The translations under genes and the position numbers were made by a program. From Thermodesulfovibrio sp. (lineage in GTDB: Bacteria > Nitrospirota > Thermodesulfovibrionia > Thermodesulfovibrionales > Thermodesulfovibrionaceae): a stretch of DNA of 57,887 nt. The notes under the pieces were generated by a model. It was not told where the DNA came from. It made no database searches and saw only the letters and a list, made by a program, of their open reading frames with translations. This document shows, piece by piece, positions 15,951 to 24,690 of the stretch; the stretch's first letter is position 1; each line of letters starts with the position of its first letter. The DNA lies in the NCBI GenBank assembly GCA_020725335.1, contig DYFF01000019.1, positions 1-57,887 of the forward strand, written 5' to 3'.

Positions 15951-18023
15951 ATGAATCCAAATAGACTGATTTATGAGAAAAGCCCCTATTTGCGTCAGCA
16001 TGCTTATAATCCTGTGAACTGGTATCCTTGGTGTAAAGACGCTTTTGAAATAGCTCAAAAAGAAAATAAGCCTATTTTTCTGTCAATTGGTTACTCTACC
16101 TGTCATTGGTGTCATGTTATGGAAAAAGAATCCTTTGAAGATGAGGAGATAGCTGAAATATTAAATCGTTTTTTTATATCAATAAAAGTTGACAGAGAAG
16201 AAAGACCTGATATTGACAGCATCTATATGAAAGTGTGTTATTTATTCCAAAACAGAGGAGGATGGCCTCTTACAATATTAATGACGGCTGATAAAAAGCC
16301 TTTCTATGCAGATACCTATATACCTAAAGATGATCTTTATGGCAAATTTGGCTTAAAAAAATTACTTCTTAGGATAGTAGATTTATGGGAAAATAACAGT
16401 AATAAAATTAGAGAAGTCTCCGAGGGTATAACTGAATCTCTGAAGAAGATAGTGAGTAAATCGAATGAGAAAATCGCATTGTCTGAATCTACAATTCACA
16501 AGGCCTATGAAGGTTTGAGAATAGTTTTTGATAAAGATTATGGAGGTTTTGGTAAATCACCCAAGTTCCCTCTACCCTTAAATTTTCTATTTCTCCATAG
16601 ATATTTTTATAGATATAAAAATATGACTGCCTTAGATATGTCTTTGCAAACGTTAAAGAAAATGCGATTGGGAGGTATTTATGACCACCTTGGCTTTGGT
16701 TTTCATAGATACTCAACTGATCGAGAATGGATACTTCCTCATTTTGAAAAAATGCTTTATGACAATGCGCTTTTAATGCTTTCTTATGCCGAAGCATTCC
16801 AAATTACTAAGGATGAATTTTTTAAAACAGTTGCAGAAGAGATAGCTACTTATCTTTTAAGAGATATGTATTCATCAGAAGGTGCTTTTTATTCTGCAGA
16901 AGATGCTGATAGCGAAGGAAAAGAAGGAGAGTTTTATCTCTGGACTTATGATGAGATAGAGCAAACCTTAACGGAAGAAGAATTTAATGCAGTAAAAATT
17001 ATATATTCCCTTTCTAAAGAGGGTAATTTTTATGAAGAGGCTACAAAACAAAAGAATGGTAAAAATATTATCCATATAGAAAAATCTTTGGAAGTCCTTT
17101 CTGAAGATTTAAATATCGAGAAAGAAGAACTTATAAATACCATAGAAAGTATTAGGTATAAACTCTTTAATAAGAGACAATCGAGAGTAAAACCCGCAAG
17201 AGATGAGAAAATTCTTACAGACTGGAATTCTTTAGGAATTGTAGCCTTTTGCAAGACAGGGATTATTTTTGAAAAATATGAATATATTGATATTGCAGAA
17301 AAGTGTATGAGTTTTTTATTAAATAATATGTTTGATAATTCAGGCAAATTGCTTCACAGATTCGTAGAAGGCGAAGCATCTGTATTCGGATATCTTGAAG
17401 ATTATGCCTATCTTATTTGGGCATTAATAGAGCTTTATTTTGCTACATTCAAGAACGAATATTTACTGAAAGCCTTAGAATTAACCGATTTTACTATAGA
17501 ACACTTTATGGATAAAGAAAATGGTGCATTTTATCATACTGCAGACTATGCAGAGATTGTTATTGAAAGAATTAAGGAAATATACGACGGTGTAGTTCCT
17601 TCAGGGAACTCATTAATGGCATATAATTTTTTAAGACTATCTCGCTTAATTCAAAAGAGAGAGTATGAGCAATTAGCGAATAAAATTATTTATTTTTTCA
17701 GTAAGGACATTGAAAAAATCCCAGCCTCCTATATTTTCTCTATCATATCTCTTGATTTATTAATTAATGGCAGCATGGAATTAATTGCTATTCCAAACGC
17801 TTCAAAAGAGGATGAGATAAAATTTTTAAGGTCTTTGCAGAGAGAATTTGTTCCTAATCTTCTTCCTATGATAAAAGATTCTTTTATGGAAAGTATTTTT
17901 GATTGGACGAAATTATTTGAAAAAATCGAGGGAAATTCTACCTACTATCTTTGTAAAAATTTTACCTGTCAGTCTCCAATGATTGATAGAGTTAAGTTAA
18001 TGGATTTCATATTAAATTCTTAA
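15951..18023 (+). CDS. YyaL/SPATA20-type thioredoxin-like protein (DUF255)
   Basis: 690 residues, the usual length for this family. The N-terminal thioredoxin-like domain opens with [21 protein letters not shown] and has the CHWC motif (Cys51, Cys54) in [12 protein letters not shown]. The remainder is an (alpha/alpha)6 barrel related to N-acylglucosamine epimerases and glycoside hydrolases ([32 protein letters not shown]). The family is widespread but its biochemical role is unsettled; redox and sugar-related activities are both guesses. It is the last gene of the run that began at 12159, and its end overlaps the convergent miaA gene by 17 bases. Confidence 0.88.
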   Translation: MNPNRLIYEKSPYLRQHAYNPVNWYPWCKDAFEIAQKENKPIFLSIGYSTCHWCHVMEKESFEDEEIAEILNRFFISIKVDREERPDIDSIYMKVCYLFQNRGGWPLTILMTADKKPFYADTYIPKDDLYGKFGLKKLLLRIVDLWENNSNKIREVSEGITESLKKIVSKSNEKIALSESTIHKAYEGLRIVFDKDYGGFGKSPKFPLPLNFLFLHRYFYRYKNMTALDMSLQTLKKMRLGGIYDHLGFGFHRYSTDREWILPHFEKMLYDNALLMLSYAEAFQITKDEFFKTVAEEIATYLLRDMYSSEGAFYSAEDADSEGKEGEFYLWTYDEIEQTLTEEEFNAVKIIYSLSKEGNFYEEATKQKNGKNIIHIEKSLEVLSEDLNIEKEELINTIESIRYKLFNKRQSRVKPARDEKILTDWNSLGIVAFCKTGIIFEKYEYIDIAEKCMSFLLNNMFDNSGKLLHRFVEGEASVFGYLEDYAYLIWALIELYFATFKNEYLLKALELTDFTIEHFMDKENGAFYHTADYAEIVIERIKEIYDGVVPSGNSLMAYNFLRLSRLIQKREYEQLANKIIYFFSKDIEKIPASYIFSIISLDLLINGSMELIAIPNASKEDEIKFLRSLQREFVPNLLPMIKDSFMESIFDWTKLFEKIEGNSTYYLCKNFTCQSPMIDRVKLMDFILNS

Positions 18024-18948
18024 TTTTCACAAACACCTCCTCTGCTATTTTTTCGTAGTCTGCTCTACCTGTAATGTCAATCCAGAGAATGTCTTTTTCC
18101 TTTTTAAACCATGTGAATTGTCTTTTAGCGTAATTTTTGGTTCTTTTTTTAATTAATCGTATTGCTTCATCAAAGCTATAAAGGTCTGATAGATAGCCCG
18201 CAACTTCTTTATATCCAATTGCCTGTAAGGAGGGTATTGGTTTAATACCTCTATGGTGTTTTTTTATTAAATTTAGTATTTCTCTTACCTCCTCTATTAA
18301 GCCTGACTTAATCATTGAGTCCACTCTTTTTTCGATTCTATGGTAAAGTTCCTTTCTGTCACGAGTAATTCCAATTTTAATAAATTCCCAGGGTAATGGT
18401 TTTGTTAACTTTTTTTGTATATCACTTATACTTTTATTCTCTTTAAAGAAAACTTCCAGAGCTCTAATAGTTCTTCTTAAATCTTTAGGATTTATCCTTG
18501 AAGCTGCTTGAGGGTCGACATCTTTTAAGAATTGATAAAGACTGCCGGGACTTTTTTTTTCTTTTTCAACTAGTTCCTTTCTTAAATTCCAATCTGCATC
18601 TGCTCCTTCAAAAATTCCTTCTGTCATTGCTCTTAAATAAAGACCTGTACCACCAACAATAAGTGGGATTTTATCTTTTTCTAATAGATTTTGAATAATT
18701 GTCTTAACTCTTTCAATATAATCACCCGTGCTAAAGTATTCCCAAGGTTCAACTATATCAATCATATGATGAATTACTTCTGTGCGCTCTTGTGAGGAAG
18801 GTTTAGCAGTGCCTATATCCATATATTTATAAATTTGCATTGAGTCAGAACTGATTATTTCGGTTTTAAGTAATTTTGCCAACAAAATGGAAATTTCTGT
18901 TTTACCTACAGCTGTAGGACCTAAAAGAATTAAAACTAAATTTTTCAT
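18007..18948 (-). CDS. miaA: tRNA dimethylallyltransferase
   Basis: 313 residues with the MiaA hallmarks: P-loop GPTAVGKTE (9-17), [18 protein letters not shown] (substrate-binding and catalytic Asp region), [12 protein letters not shown], and the C-terminal [15 protein letters not shown] stretch that holds tRNA. It transfers a dimethylallyl group to A37 of tRNAs that read codons starting with U. Nothing key is missing. A TATAAT box lies nine bases before the ATG with no Shine-Dalgarno sequence, so expression may be near-leaderless. Confidence 0.95.
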   Translation of the reverse strand: MKNLVLILLGPTAVGKTEISILLAKLLKTEIISSDSMQIYKYMDIGTAKPSSQERTEVIHHMIDIVEPWEYFSTGDYIERVKTIIQNLLEKDKIPLIVGGTGLYLRAMTEGIFEGADADWNLRKELVEKEKKSPGSLYQFLKDVDPQAASRINPKDLRRTIRALEVFFKENKSISDIQKKLTKPLPWEFIKIGITRDRKELYHRIEKRVDSMIKSGLIEEVREILNLIKKHHRGIKPIPSLQAIGYKEVAGYLSDLYSFDEAIRLIKKRTKNYAKRQFTWFKKEKDILWIDITGRADYEKIAEEVFVKIKNLI

Positions 18949-18957
18949 AACCTATTT

Positions 18958-18963
18958 ATTATA
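18958..18963 (-). promoter_or_regulatory. Candidate -10 box of miaA
   Basis: TATAAT on the minus strand, nine bases upstream of the miaA ATG. No good -35 was found at 16-18 bases. The predicted transcript would begin about two bases before the start codon. Confidence 0.4.
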
Positions 18964-19119
18964 AACAAATACTACTACGTTGCTTAATGTACAAATCTAA
19001 ACGGAATTATATTTATTGCCTTAAACCGTCCTCCTTTTTAGGTGTTATTTTGATTTAAGGGTATCTTGGTTTTGGTGAGAATTTTTTAAAATTAAGAGTT
19101 CTTATATTAGGATGGCGTC

Positions 19120-19665
19120 TTATAGGGCAATTCCTTCAAATTTTTTAAGCCATTTTTTGAAGATATTAACCTTTTCTTCACCATAGTTTGAAAGATCCGT
19201 GATAATCTCATCAACTGTCCTAATTCTAACTGAACCATCTGATTCCTTTGAGAAAAATTTATCAGAATAGGCAATTATTTGTTCTTCTAATGAAATAGGT
19301 ATCATATCTCTATGTGGTAAAGGAAGATTTTTTTTAATTATTTCTTCTTTTGTTATCCCCACTCCTGTATGTCTTTCACAAACCAAAGCAAATTTTTTAA
19401 ATCCCTCTTTTTCGAGTAATTCTTTACCAAGATATCCATGGGCAATGTAAGGATAAGAACCATAGCACTCGAATTTTGGTGTATTTGTCATAAAAATTCC
19501 TATGTCATGCAGCATTGCTGCATTGTATATAAATTCTTTATCAACATCAAAGTTCTCAGATATTTTTATAGCTTTTTCTGCAACAGCCTTTGAATGATTT
19601 ACCAGAATCTCAAAAGCTTTTGAGTTAGGATCATAAAATTTTTCTATTATTTTTAAAGGTTCCAT
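19120..19665 (-). CDS. HD-domain phosphohydrolase family protein
   Basis: 181 residues with the HD superfamily pattern: His24 (LVNHSKAV), His53-Asp54 in AMLHDIGIF, a further His in HGYLGKELL and a C-terminal Asp in AYSDKFFS. All metal ligands expected of an HD hydrolase are present. Small stand-alone HD proteins of this type (the YqeK/HDIG-like group) hydrolyse nucleotides or dinucleotides, but the substrate is unknown here. The ATG at 19665 is seven bases from a palindromic ATTATAAT box shared with the divergent methyltransferase gene. Confidence 0.82.
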   Translation of the reverse strand: MEPLKIIEKFYDPNSKAFEILVNHSKAVAEKAIKISENFDVDKEFIYNAAMLHDIGIFMTNTPKFECYGSYPYIAHGYLGKELLEKEGFKKFALVCERHTGVGITKEEIIKKNLPLPHRDMIPISLEEQIIAYSDKFFSKESDGSVRIRTVDEIITDLSNYGEEKVNIFKKWLKKFEGIAL

Positions 19666-19672
19666 GAAATTT

Positions 19673-19680
19673 ATTATAAT
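19673..19680. promoter_or_regulatory. Shared palindromic -10 box for two divergent, apparently leaderless genes
   Basis: ATTATAAT reads TATAAT on both strands (plus 19675-19680, minus 19673-19678). On each side exactly seven bases separate the hexamer from an ATG: 19665 on the minus strand (HD protein) and 19688 on the plus strand (methyltransferase). Neither gene has a Shine-Dalgarno sequence. No good -35 was seen on either strand. Confidence 0.5.
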
Positions 19681-19687
19681 CTATTCT

Positions 19688-20173
19688 ATGAAAATTAATC
19701 ATATAAGCACACCTATTGGAGTTCTCTGTCTTTTTTTTGATGAAGAATTCAATTTGATAAAAATTACAAAACCAAAGAAATTAAGAACTATAAATGAAAA
19801 AGCACATTCAGAATTTATAAGAAATATAAAAATTCTTTTTGATGACTATTTTGAAGGCAAGACAATAATAATTGACTATCCAATAAAAATGCACAGTATT
19901 TCAGAATTTGATAGAAAAGTATTAAATTTCATCAAAAAAATTCCATTTGGACAAACAGTTTCATACAAATGGATTGCAAAAAACCTTAAAACTTCGCCAA
20001 GAGCAGTAGGACAGGCATTGAAAAGAAATCCTTTGCCAATCATAATACCTTGCCACAGAATAATAAAATCCAGTGGAGAAATAGGTGGTTATTCACTTGG
20101 TATAGAAGCAAAAAAATGGTTAATTGAACATGAAAAAACTATCTTATATAAGCTTCCGTCACATAAAACCTGA
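19688..20173 (+). CDS. Methylated-DNA--protein-cysteine S-methyltransferase (O6-alkylguanine repair)
   Basis: 161 residues from the ATG at 19688; an ATG at 19664 is in frame but would overlap the divergent gene's start and lacks a ribosome site. The C-terminal DNA-binding domain contains FGQTVSYKWIAK and AVGQALKRNP (the helix-turn-helix with the arginine-finger-like residue), then the active-site PCHRII with acceptor Cys122 and the family-typical GGYSLGIEAKKWLIEHE. It removes alkyl groups from O6 of guanine in a single-turnover suicide reaction. Its end overlaps the convergent glucan phosphorylase gene by 35 bases, including the last residues of both proteins. Confidence 0.93.
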   Translation: MKINHISTPIGVLCLFFDEEFNLIKITKPKKLRTINEKAHSEFIRNIKILFDDYFEGKTIIIDYPIKMHSISEFDRKVLNFIKKIPFGQTVSYKWIAKNLKTSPRAVGQALKRNPLPIIIPCHRIIKSSGEIGGYSLGIEAKKWLIEHEKTILYKLPSHKT

Positions 20174-21833
20174 CCATTCTGTGAGTATTAAAATAGTAAG
20201 CGTTCATGGTTATTACATTTTTCATAATCTTTATCCATATCCCTCTTTTTTCATAAAAAAGAGGCAGTATTTCAGTAGCAAGCTTAAAATATAAATCTTC
20301 TGCATCTCTTTTTTGGTCAGAAGTCTCTTCCATAGTTCCTATTGCCCAACCAGTATATCCCTCGATCCAGCCTTCTATCCACCAACCATCAAGAACACTG
20401 AAATTAGGCACTCCATTATGTGTTGCTTTCATACCAGAAGTTCCAGATGCTTCATAAGGTTTAAGTGGATTGTTAAGCCATATATCAACTCCAGATACAA
20501 GTTTCATTGCCATTGCCATGTCATAATTAGGCAAATAAACTATTTTTACTCTGTCCTTTAATCTCTCCTTGATCTCAAAAATTTTCTGAATCAATTGTTT
20601 ACCACCTTCATCTCTTGGATGTGCTTTACCAGCATATATGATCTGAATTCTACCTTCGCCTATGATGGCTAATCGTTCTGGATCGGACATTAATAAATCT
20701 GCTCTCTTGTAAGGAGTTGCTCGTCTGGCGAATCCTATTGTAAAAGTGTCATAATTAAAATTTGCGCCTGTTATTCTGTTAACATAATCAATCAAGGTTC
20801 TTTTTGCCTGCATATGAGCATCCCAAATTTCTTCAGAAGGAATTCTCCAAGCTCTAACAAAAATTTCAGGTTCATTTGCCCAACCAGGAAGATATTTATT
20901 ATATAGATTTTTAAAAGGCTCTGAAACCCATGTATAGGGATGGACACCATTTGTAATAGCATGGATTTCATATCCCGGAAACATTCTTTCAGAAACTTCT
21001 TCATGTTTTTTAGAGACTCCGTTTATATATTCACTTAAATTAAAGCCAAGCAGAGTCATGTTAAGCATTCCGTCACCTGCAAGTTTTTTTAATAACCACA
21101 TAGGAATTAGCTCCCCGAGTATTTTTTGAACAATATCATAGGGAAATCTATCGTGTCCTGCTTCGACGGGCGTATGAGTTGTAAAGACACAGATATTTTT
21201 AACTTTCTCTATATCCCATACGAGTTCATCAGACCAAACCTCTTCTAAGGGTTTTTTAAATTTATTAAGTAGTTCCAGCGTTAACAGGCTTGAATGTCCT
21301 TCATTCATATGATACTTTCTTATCTCAAAACCAAGTTCCTCAAGCATTCTAACTCCACCAATTCCGAGAATTGCTTCTTGTTTTAGTCGATAACTTAAAT
21401 CCCCACCGTAAAGAAAGTGGGTTAAGTTTCTGTTTTCAGGGTCATTTTCTGGAATATCAGTGTCTAAAAAGATTATTGGAACCTTACCTCCTGTAGTGCT
21501 TTCAATAATATAAAGCCAGGCGGTAATATAAACAGTTTTACCTTCTAAAGTTATAGAAATTTTCTTGTCAATTTTCGTAAGGAATTTTTCAATGCTCCAA
21601 GGATCAGGATGTTCTATTTGTCTGCCAAATGGATCAAGTTCTTGTTTAAAATATCCCAATCTATGTATTAAAGTAATTCCTATCATTGGAATTCTTAAGT
21701 CTGCAGCAGATTTAAGAGTGTCACCTGCTAATATTCCGAGTCCTCCGCTGTAAGTGTGCATCTCTGGTCTTATACCAATTTCCATAGAAAAATAGGCTAT
21801 ACTCGTGTTTTTTATGAAGTATTCTAATTCCAT
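20139..21833 (-). CDS. glgP: Alpha-glucan phosphorylase (short form)
   Basis: 564 residues of the compact glycosyltransferase family 35 type found in thermophiles. Motifs: FSMEIGIRPEMHTYSGGLGILAGD is the opening signature; HMNEGHSS and TTHTPVEAGHDRF form the sugar site; RRATPYKR binds phosphate. EASGTSGMKA carries the pyridoxal-phosphate Lys469. It cleaves alpha-1,4-glucan (glycogen, maltodextrin) with phosphate to glucose-1-phosphate. It lacks the extra N-terminal DUF3417 domain of the longer forms in some relatives. It overlaps mqnD upstream by ten bases, so the two share a transcript though their roles are unrelated. Confidence 0.92.
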   Translation of the reverse strand: MELEYFIKNTSIAYFSMEIGIRPEMHTYSGGLGILAGDTLKSAADLRIPMIGITLIHRLGYFKQELDPFGRQIEHPDPWSIEKFLTKIDKKISITLEGKTVYITAWLYIIESTTGGKVPIIFLDTDIPENDPENRNLTHFLYGGDLSYRLKQEAILGIGGVRMLEELGFEIRKYHMNEGHSSLLTLELLNKFKKPLEEVWSDELVWDIEKVKNICVFTTHTPVEAGHDRFPYDIVQKILGELIPMWLLKKLAGDGMLNMTLLGFNLSEYINGVSKKHEEVSERMFPGYEIHAITNGVHPYTWVSEPFKNLYNKYLPGWANEPEIFVRAWRIPSEEIWDAHMQAKRTLIDYVNRITGANFNYDTFTIGFARRATPYKRADLLMSDPERLAIIGEGRIQIIYAGKAHPRDEGGKQLIQKIFEIKERLKDRVKIVYLPNYDMAMAMKLVSGVDIWLNNPLKPYEASGTSGMKATHNGVPNFSVLDGWWIEGWIEGYTGWAIGTMEETSDQKRDAEDLYFKLATEILPLFYEKRGIWIKIMKNVITMNAYYFNTHRMVRFYVTEAYIR

Positions 21834-22630
21834 ATCCCCTCCGCCTCTATTTTCTTTATGAAAGTAATCACGGATTTTTGTCCTTTATCCCCTAAATTAA
21901 TAGAAAATTCATTAACATAAGTATTAATATGAGATATTATTACTTCATCATTGAGTTCCTGGGCATAATTTTTTATAAAGGGTAGAACTTCTTTAGTATT
22001 TTTTATTGAATAATAGATGCTTTCTCTAATTATTTCCTCTAATATTTTCTTGTTAATAATATTTTTTTTTGCAATAATGCATCCAAGAGGAATATATGTG
22101 CCTGTTTCATTTTTCCAAAACTCTCCTAAATCTACAATAAGTTTTAATCCAAGAGACTCGTAGATAAATCGACCTTCATGAATAAGCACTCCTATATTAA
22201 CTTCGTCATTTGCTAACTTATCAAATATTTCATTGAAAGTAAGAAACTTTAATGAATATTTTTTATCTGGGAAATTTTTCTTCCAATAAAACCACATAAG
22301 TGCGGAAGCGGTTGTTAATTTTCCCGGAAGCGCTATTTTTATTTCACTCAATTCTTTAAGTTTTTCTAAATCTTTTGTCACTGCTACAGGTCCTAATTCT
22401 GATACGGCTCCGCCTGAATTAAGAATATCGTAATCATTTTGAAGATAATAAAAGGCATGAACTGAAACTTTTGATATAGGAAGACTTTTATGAAGACATA
22501 AATTATTTAGTGTTTCTACGTCTTCTATTATAAAATTGAATTTATAACCTCTCAAATCAATTTTTTCTTTAATCATAGCATAAAAAATAAAAGTATCGTT
22601 TGGACAGGGTGATATACCGAAATGTAGCAT
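21824..22630 (-). CDS. mqnD: 1,4-dihydroxy-6-naphthoate synthase (futalosine menaquinone pathway)
   Basis: 268 residues. The opening GISPCPNDTFIFYAM is diagnostic for MqnD, and NSGGAVSELGPVAV with ALPGKLTTASALMWF completes the family pattern of a periplasmic-binding-type fold. MqnD converts cyclic de-hypoxanthinyl futalosine into 1,4-dihydroxy-6-naphthoate, so the organism makes menaquinone by the futalosine route. The other mqn genes are not in the window. A TTTACA/TAAAAT promoter ends six bases before its ATG. Confidence 0.93.
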   Translation of the reverse strand: MLHFGISPCPNDTFIFYAMIKEKIDLRGYKFNFIIEDVETLNNLCLHKSLPISKVSVHAFYYLQNDYDILNSGGAVSELGPVAVTKDLEKLKELSEIKIALPGKLTTASALMWFYWKKNFPDKKYSLKFLTFNEIFDKLANDEVNIGVLIHEGRFIYESLGLKLIVDLGEFWKNETGTYIPLGCIIAKKNIINKKILEEIIRESIYYSIKNTKEVLPFIKNYAQELNDEVIISHINTYVNEFSINLGDKGQKSVITFIKKIEAEGIWN

Positions 22631-22636
22631 AAAATA

Positions 22637-22666
22637 ATTTTACAGATATTGAAACATTTATGTAAA
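22637..22666 (-). promoter_or_regulatory. mqnD-glgP promoter, leaderless type
   Basis: On the minus strand TTTACA (22661-22666) is followed by an 18-base spacer and TAAAAT (22637-22642). The mqnD ATG comes six bases after the -10 box, about where transcription should start. No ribosome site is present. Confidence 0.55.
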
Positions 22667-22712
22667 CTATGGTATTTTAAAAAATTAAGATTCATAGTTA
22701 AGGAGGATAAAT

Positions 22713-23021
22713 TTGGCAACTACAAGATCAACAATTAAGAAGAGAAGTAAATCTGTTTTAAAAAGAATAAGACAAAATGAAAAAAGAAGATTGAGAAATC
22801 AGTCATGGGAAACTAAAATTAAAACTTCAATAAAAAAGGTTGAAGAGGCTATTTCTAAGAAAGAGAAAGAAATTGTTCAAAATGTTTTAAATGAAGCTGT
22901 GAAGATAATAAGCAAAGCTGTTGCAAAGGGAATTATACATAAAAATACAGCTTCAAGAAAAATATCAAGATTAATGAAAAAAGTTAATTCCTCTTTTGCC
23001 TCTTCTGCTTCAAATAATTGA
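22713..23021 (+). CDS. rpsT: 30S ribosomal protein S20
   Basis: 102 residues, highly basic and helical, with the S20 pattern: an opening ATTRSTIKKRSKSVLKRIRQNEKRR region (read in two blocks), and KGIIHKNTASRKISRLMKKVN near the end. The start is a TTG at 22713, fixed by the strong AAGGAGGAT ribosome site just upstream. S20 binds 16S rRNA early in 30S assembly. It is slightly longer than the usual 85-90 residues because of extra Lys-rich turns and a Ser/Ala tail. A strong terminator follows, so it is a single-gene unit. Confidence 0.96.
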   Translation: MATTRSTIKKRSKSVLKRIRQNEKRRLRNQSWETKIKTSIKKVEEAISKKEKEIVQNVLNEAVKIISKAVAKGIIHKNTASRKISRLMKKVNSSFASSASNN

Positions 23022-23048
23022 AATAATTAAAATAATCACAGATTTTCT

Positions 23049-23086
23049 AAGTCCTCGAAATTTAGTATTTCGAGGACTTTATTATT
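23049..23086 (+). terminator. Rho-independent terminator after rpsT
   Basis: Perfect 13-base-pair stem: AAGTCCTCGAAAT (23049-23061) and ATTTCGAGGACTT (23067-23079) with a five-base loop, followed by TATTATTT. Confidence 0.88.
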
Positions 23087-23130
23087 TAATAAATTCTAAG
23101 AAATTTATTACTAACCCATAACAAATTTTA

Positions 23131-23136
23131 TATAAT
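23131..23136 (+). promoter_or_regulatory. Candidate -10 box of the EmrB-type transporter gene
   Basis: TATAAT with the ATG (23143) starting six bases after it and no ribosome site. A -35 match at the right spacing is poor. Confidence 0.42.
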
Positions 23137-23142
23137 ATCCAA

Positions 23143-24648
23143 ATGAAAAGATTCTGGATAGTTCTCACCGTAATGCTGCCAACATTTATAGAGATACTTG
23201 ATACAACTATAAATAATGTAGCCTTAAGACACATTCAGGGTGATATGTCAGCGGGCATTGATGAATCTACTTGGATCATTACTTCCTATCTTGTAGCAAA
23301 TGCTGTAGTCATTCCTATGGCAGGATGGTTGAGTAGATTATTAGGAAGAAAAAACTACTTAATATTCTCTATTGCTCTCTTTACTATTGCTTCTTTATTG
23401 TGCGGAATTGCTTGGAATCTAAGCTCACTTATATTTTTTAGAATACTTCAAGGAATCGGGGGTGGTGGACTTCAACCCCTCAGTCAGAGCATTTTGCTTG
23501 AAACTTTTCCTAAGCATCAATATGGAAAAGCTATGGCTATATATGGAATGGGAATAATATTAGCTCCAATTTTTGGTCCTATGATAGGTGGTTGGATAGC
23601 AGATAATTTTTCTTGGAGATGGATATATTATATAAACATACCTATAGGTTTTATATCCATCTTGATGACGTATTTAGTAATAGAAGACCCGCAGTATCTT
23701 AAAAGAGAACGACTTAAAATTGATTATCCAGGAATCATTTTTCTATCGCTTGGCATAGGATGTCTTCAGGTTGTGCTTGATAAAGGCGAAAGAGAAGACT
23801 GGTTTGAATCCGATTTAATAATAACATTATCAATAGTAAGTATTATAAGTCTTCTAGTTCTTGTATGGTGGGAATTAAAAAGGGCAGAACATCCTGTAGT
23901 TAATTTAAGACTATTTAAGGACAAAAACTTTTTATTCGGAAATTTAGTTATGTTTTTTACTTTTATCAATCTCTTTGGCAGTATAATTTTACTACCGATT
24001 TATGTTCAGAGTCTTATGGGTTATACAGCATTTTTAGCAGGATTAGTGTTAGGTCCAGCAGGAATAGTTCAGTTATTAGCATTTCCCATAAGTGGAAGAA
24101 TATCTGATAAAATGAATCCTAAAATACCTCTTGCTTTTGGAATCATAATGTGTGCTTATTCAACATATTTAATGAGTCTCTTTAATCTTCAAGCAGATTT
24201 TTGGAGTTTTGTATATCCAAGGGCTGTTCTAGCTATTGGAATGGCATTTGTCATAACGCCTTTAGCAGTAATGACAGTAGCTTTTGTGCCTAAGGAGAAA
24301 ATGCAGGATGCGACTCCTTTAAGCGCTGTTATAAGAAACATAGGTGGCTCGGTTGGAACAGCTATTGTTACAACAATTATCAGTCAAAGGTCTCAGTTCC
24401 ATCAATCAAGACTTGTAGAAAATTTAACTCCATATGATATTTCTTATCAATTAGCTATTGAAAAATTAAATGAATATCTTTCAACAAAGTCATTTTTAAA
24501 TGCAGAGGGAGTTGTATATAAAGAATTAATAAGACAAGCTCAAGCTATAGCATTTAATGAAGCTTTTTGGATTTTGAGTGTCTCTATGGTTTCTATGTTA
24601 TTAACTGTAGTATTTTTTAAAAGACCACGATTTAAAACTAAACAATAA
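23143..24648 (+). CDS. DHA2-family drug efflux MFS transporter (EmrB/QacA type)
   Basis: 501 residues with about 14 hydrophobic segments. It opens with ILDTTINNVALRHIQGD, the D1 motif of the DHA2 family, and has motif A-like GWLSRLLGRKN between helices 2 and 3 and motif C GIILAPIFGPMIGGW in helix 5. Such transporters use the proton gradient to export hydrophobic drugs or bile-acid-like compounds, usually with an EmrA adaptor; none is adjacent here. The gene stands alone between two terminators. Confidence 0.9.
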   Translation: MKRFWIVLTVMLPTFIEILDTTINNVALRHIQGDMSAGIDESTWIITSYLVANAVVIPMAGWLSRLLGRKNYLIFSIALFTIASLLCGIAWNLSSLIFFRILQGIGGGGLQPLSQSILLETFPKHQYGKAMAIYGMGIILAPIFGPMIGGWIADNFSWRWIYYINIPIGFISILMTYLVIEDPQYLKRERLKIDYPGIIFLSLGIGCLQVVLDKGEREDWFESDLIITLSIVSIISLLVLVWWELKRAEHPVVNLRLFKDKNFLFGNLVMFFTFINLFGSIILLPIYVQSLMGYTAFLAGLVLGPAGIVQLLAFPISGRISDKMNPKIPLAFGIIMCAYSTYLMSLFNLQADFWSFVYPRAVLAIGMAFVITPLAVMTVAFVPKEKMQDATPLSAVIRNIGGSVGTAIVTTIISQRSQFHQSRLVENLTPYDISYQLAIEKLNEYLSTKSFLNAEGVVYKELIRQAQAIAFNEAFWILSVSMVSMLLTVVFFKRPRFKTKQ

Positions 24649-24650
24649 AA

Positions 24651-24678
24651 AAGGAGGGGCAACCAATCACCCCTCCTT
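24651..24678. terminator. Bidirectional terminator between the MFS gene and acs
   Basis: AAGGAGGGG (24651-24659) pairs with CCCCTCCTT (24670-24678). A-rich DNA lies to the left and T-rich to the right, so it can end both the rightward MFS transcript and the leftward acs transcript. Confidence 0.85.
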
Positions 24679-24690
24679 ATTTAGTTTTAA

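Noticed and set aside
23049-23086. Riboswitch or attenuator near rpsT
   Set aside because: It is a simple strong stem with a T-rich tail after a stop codon, which a terminator explains fully.
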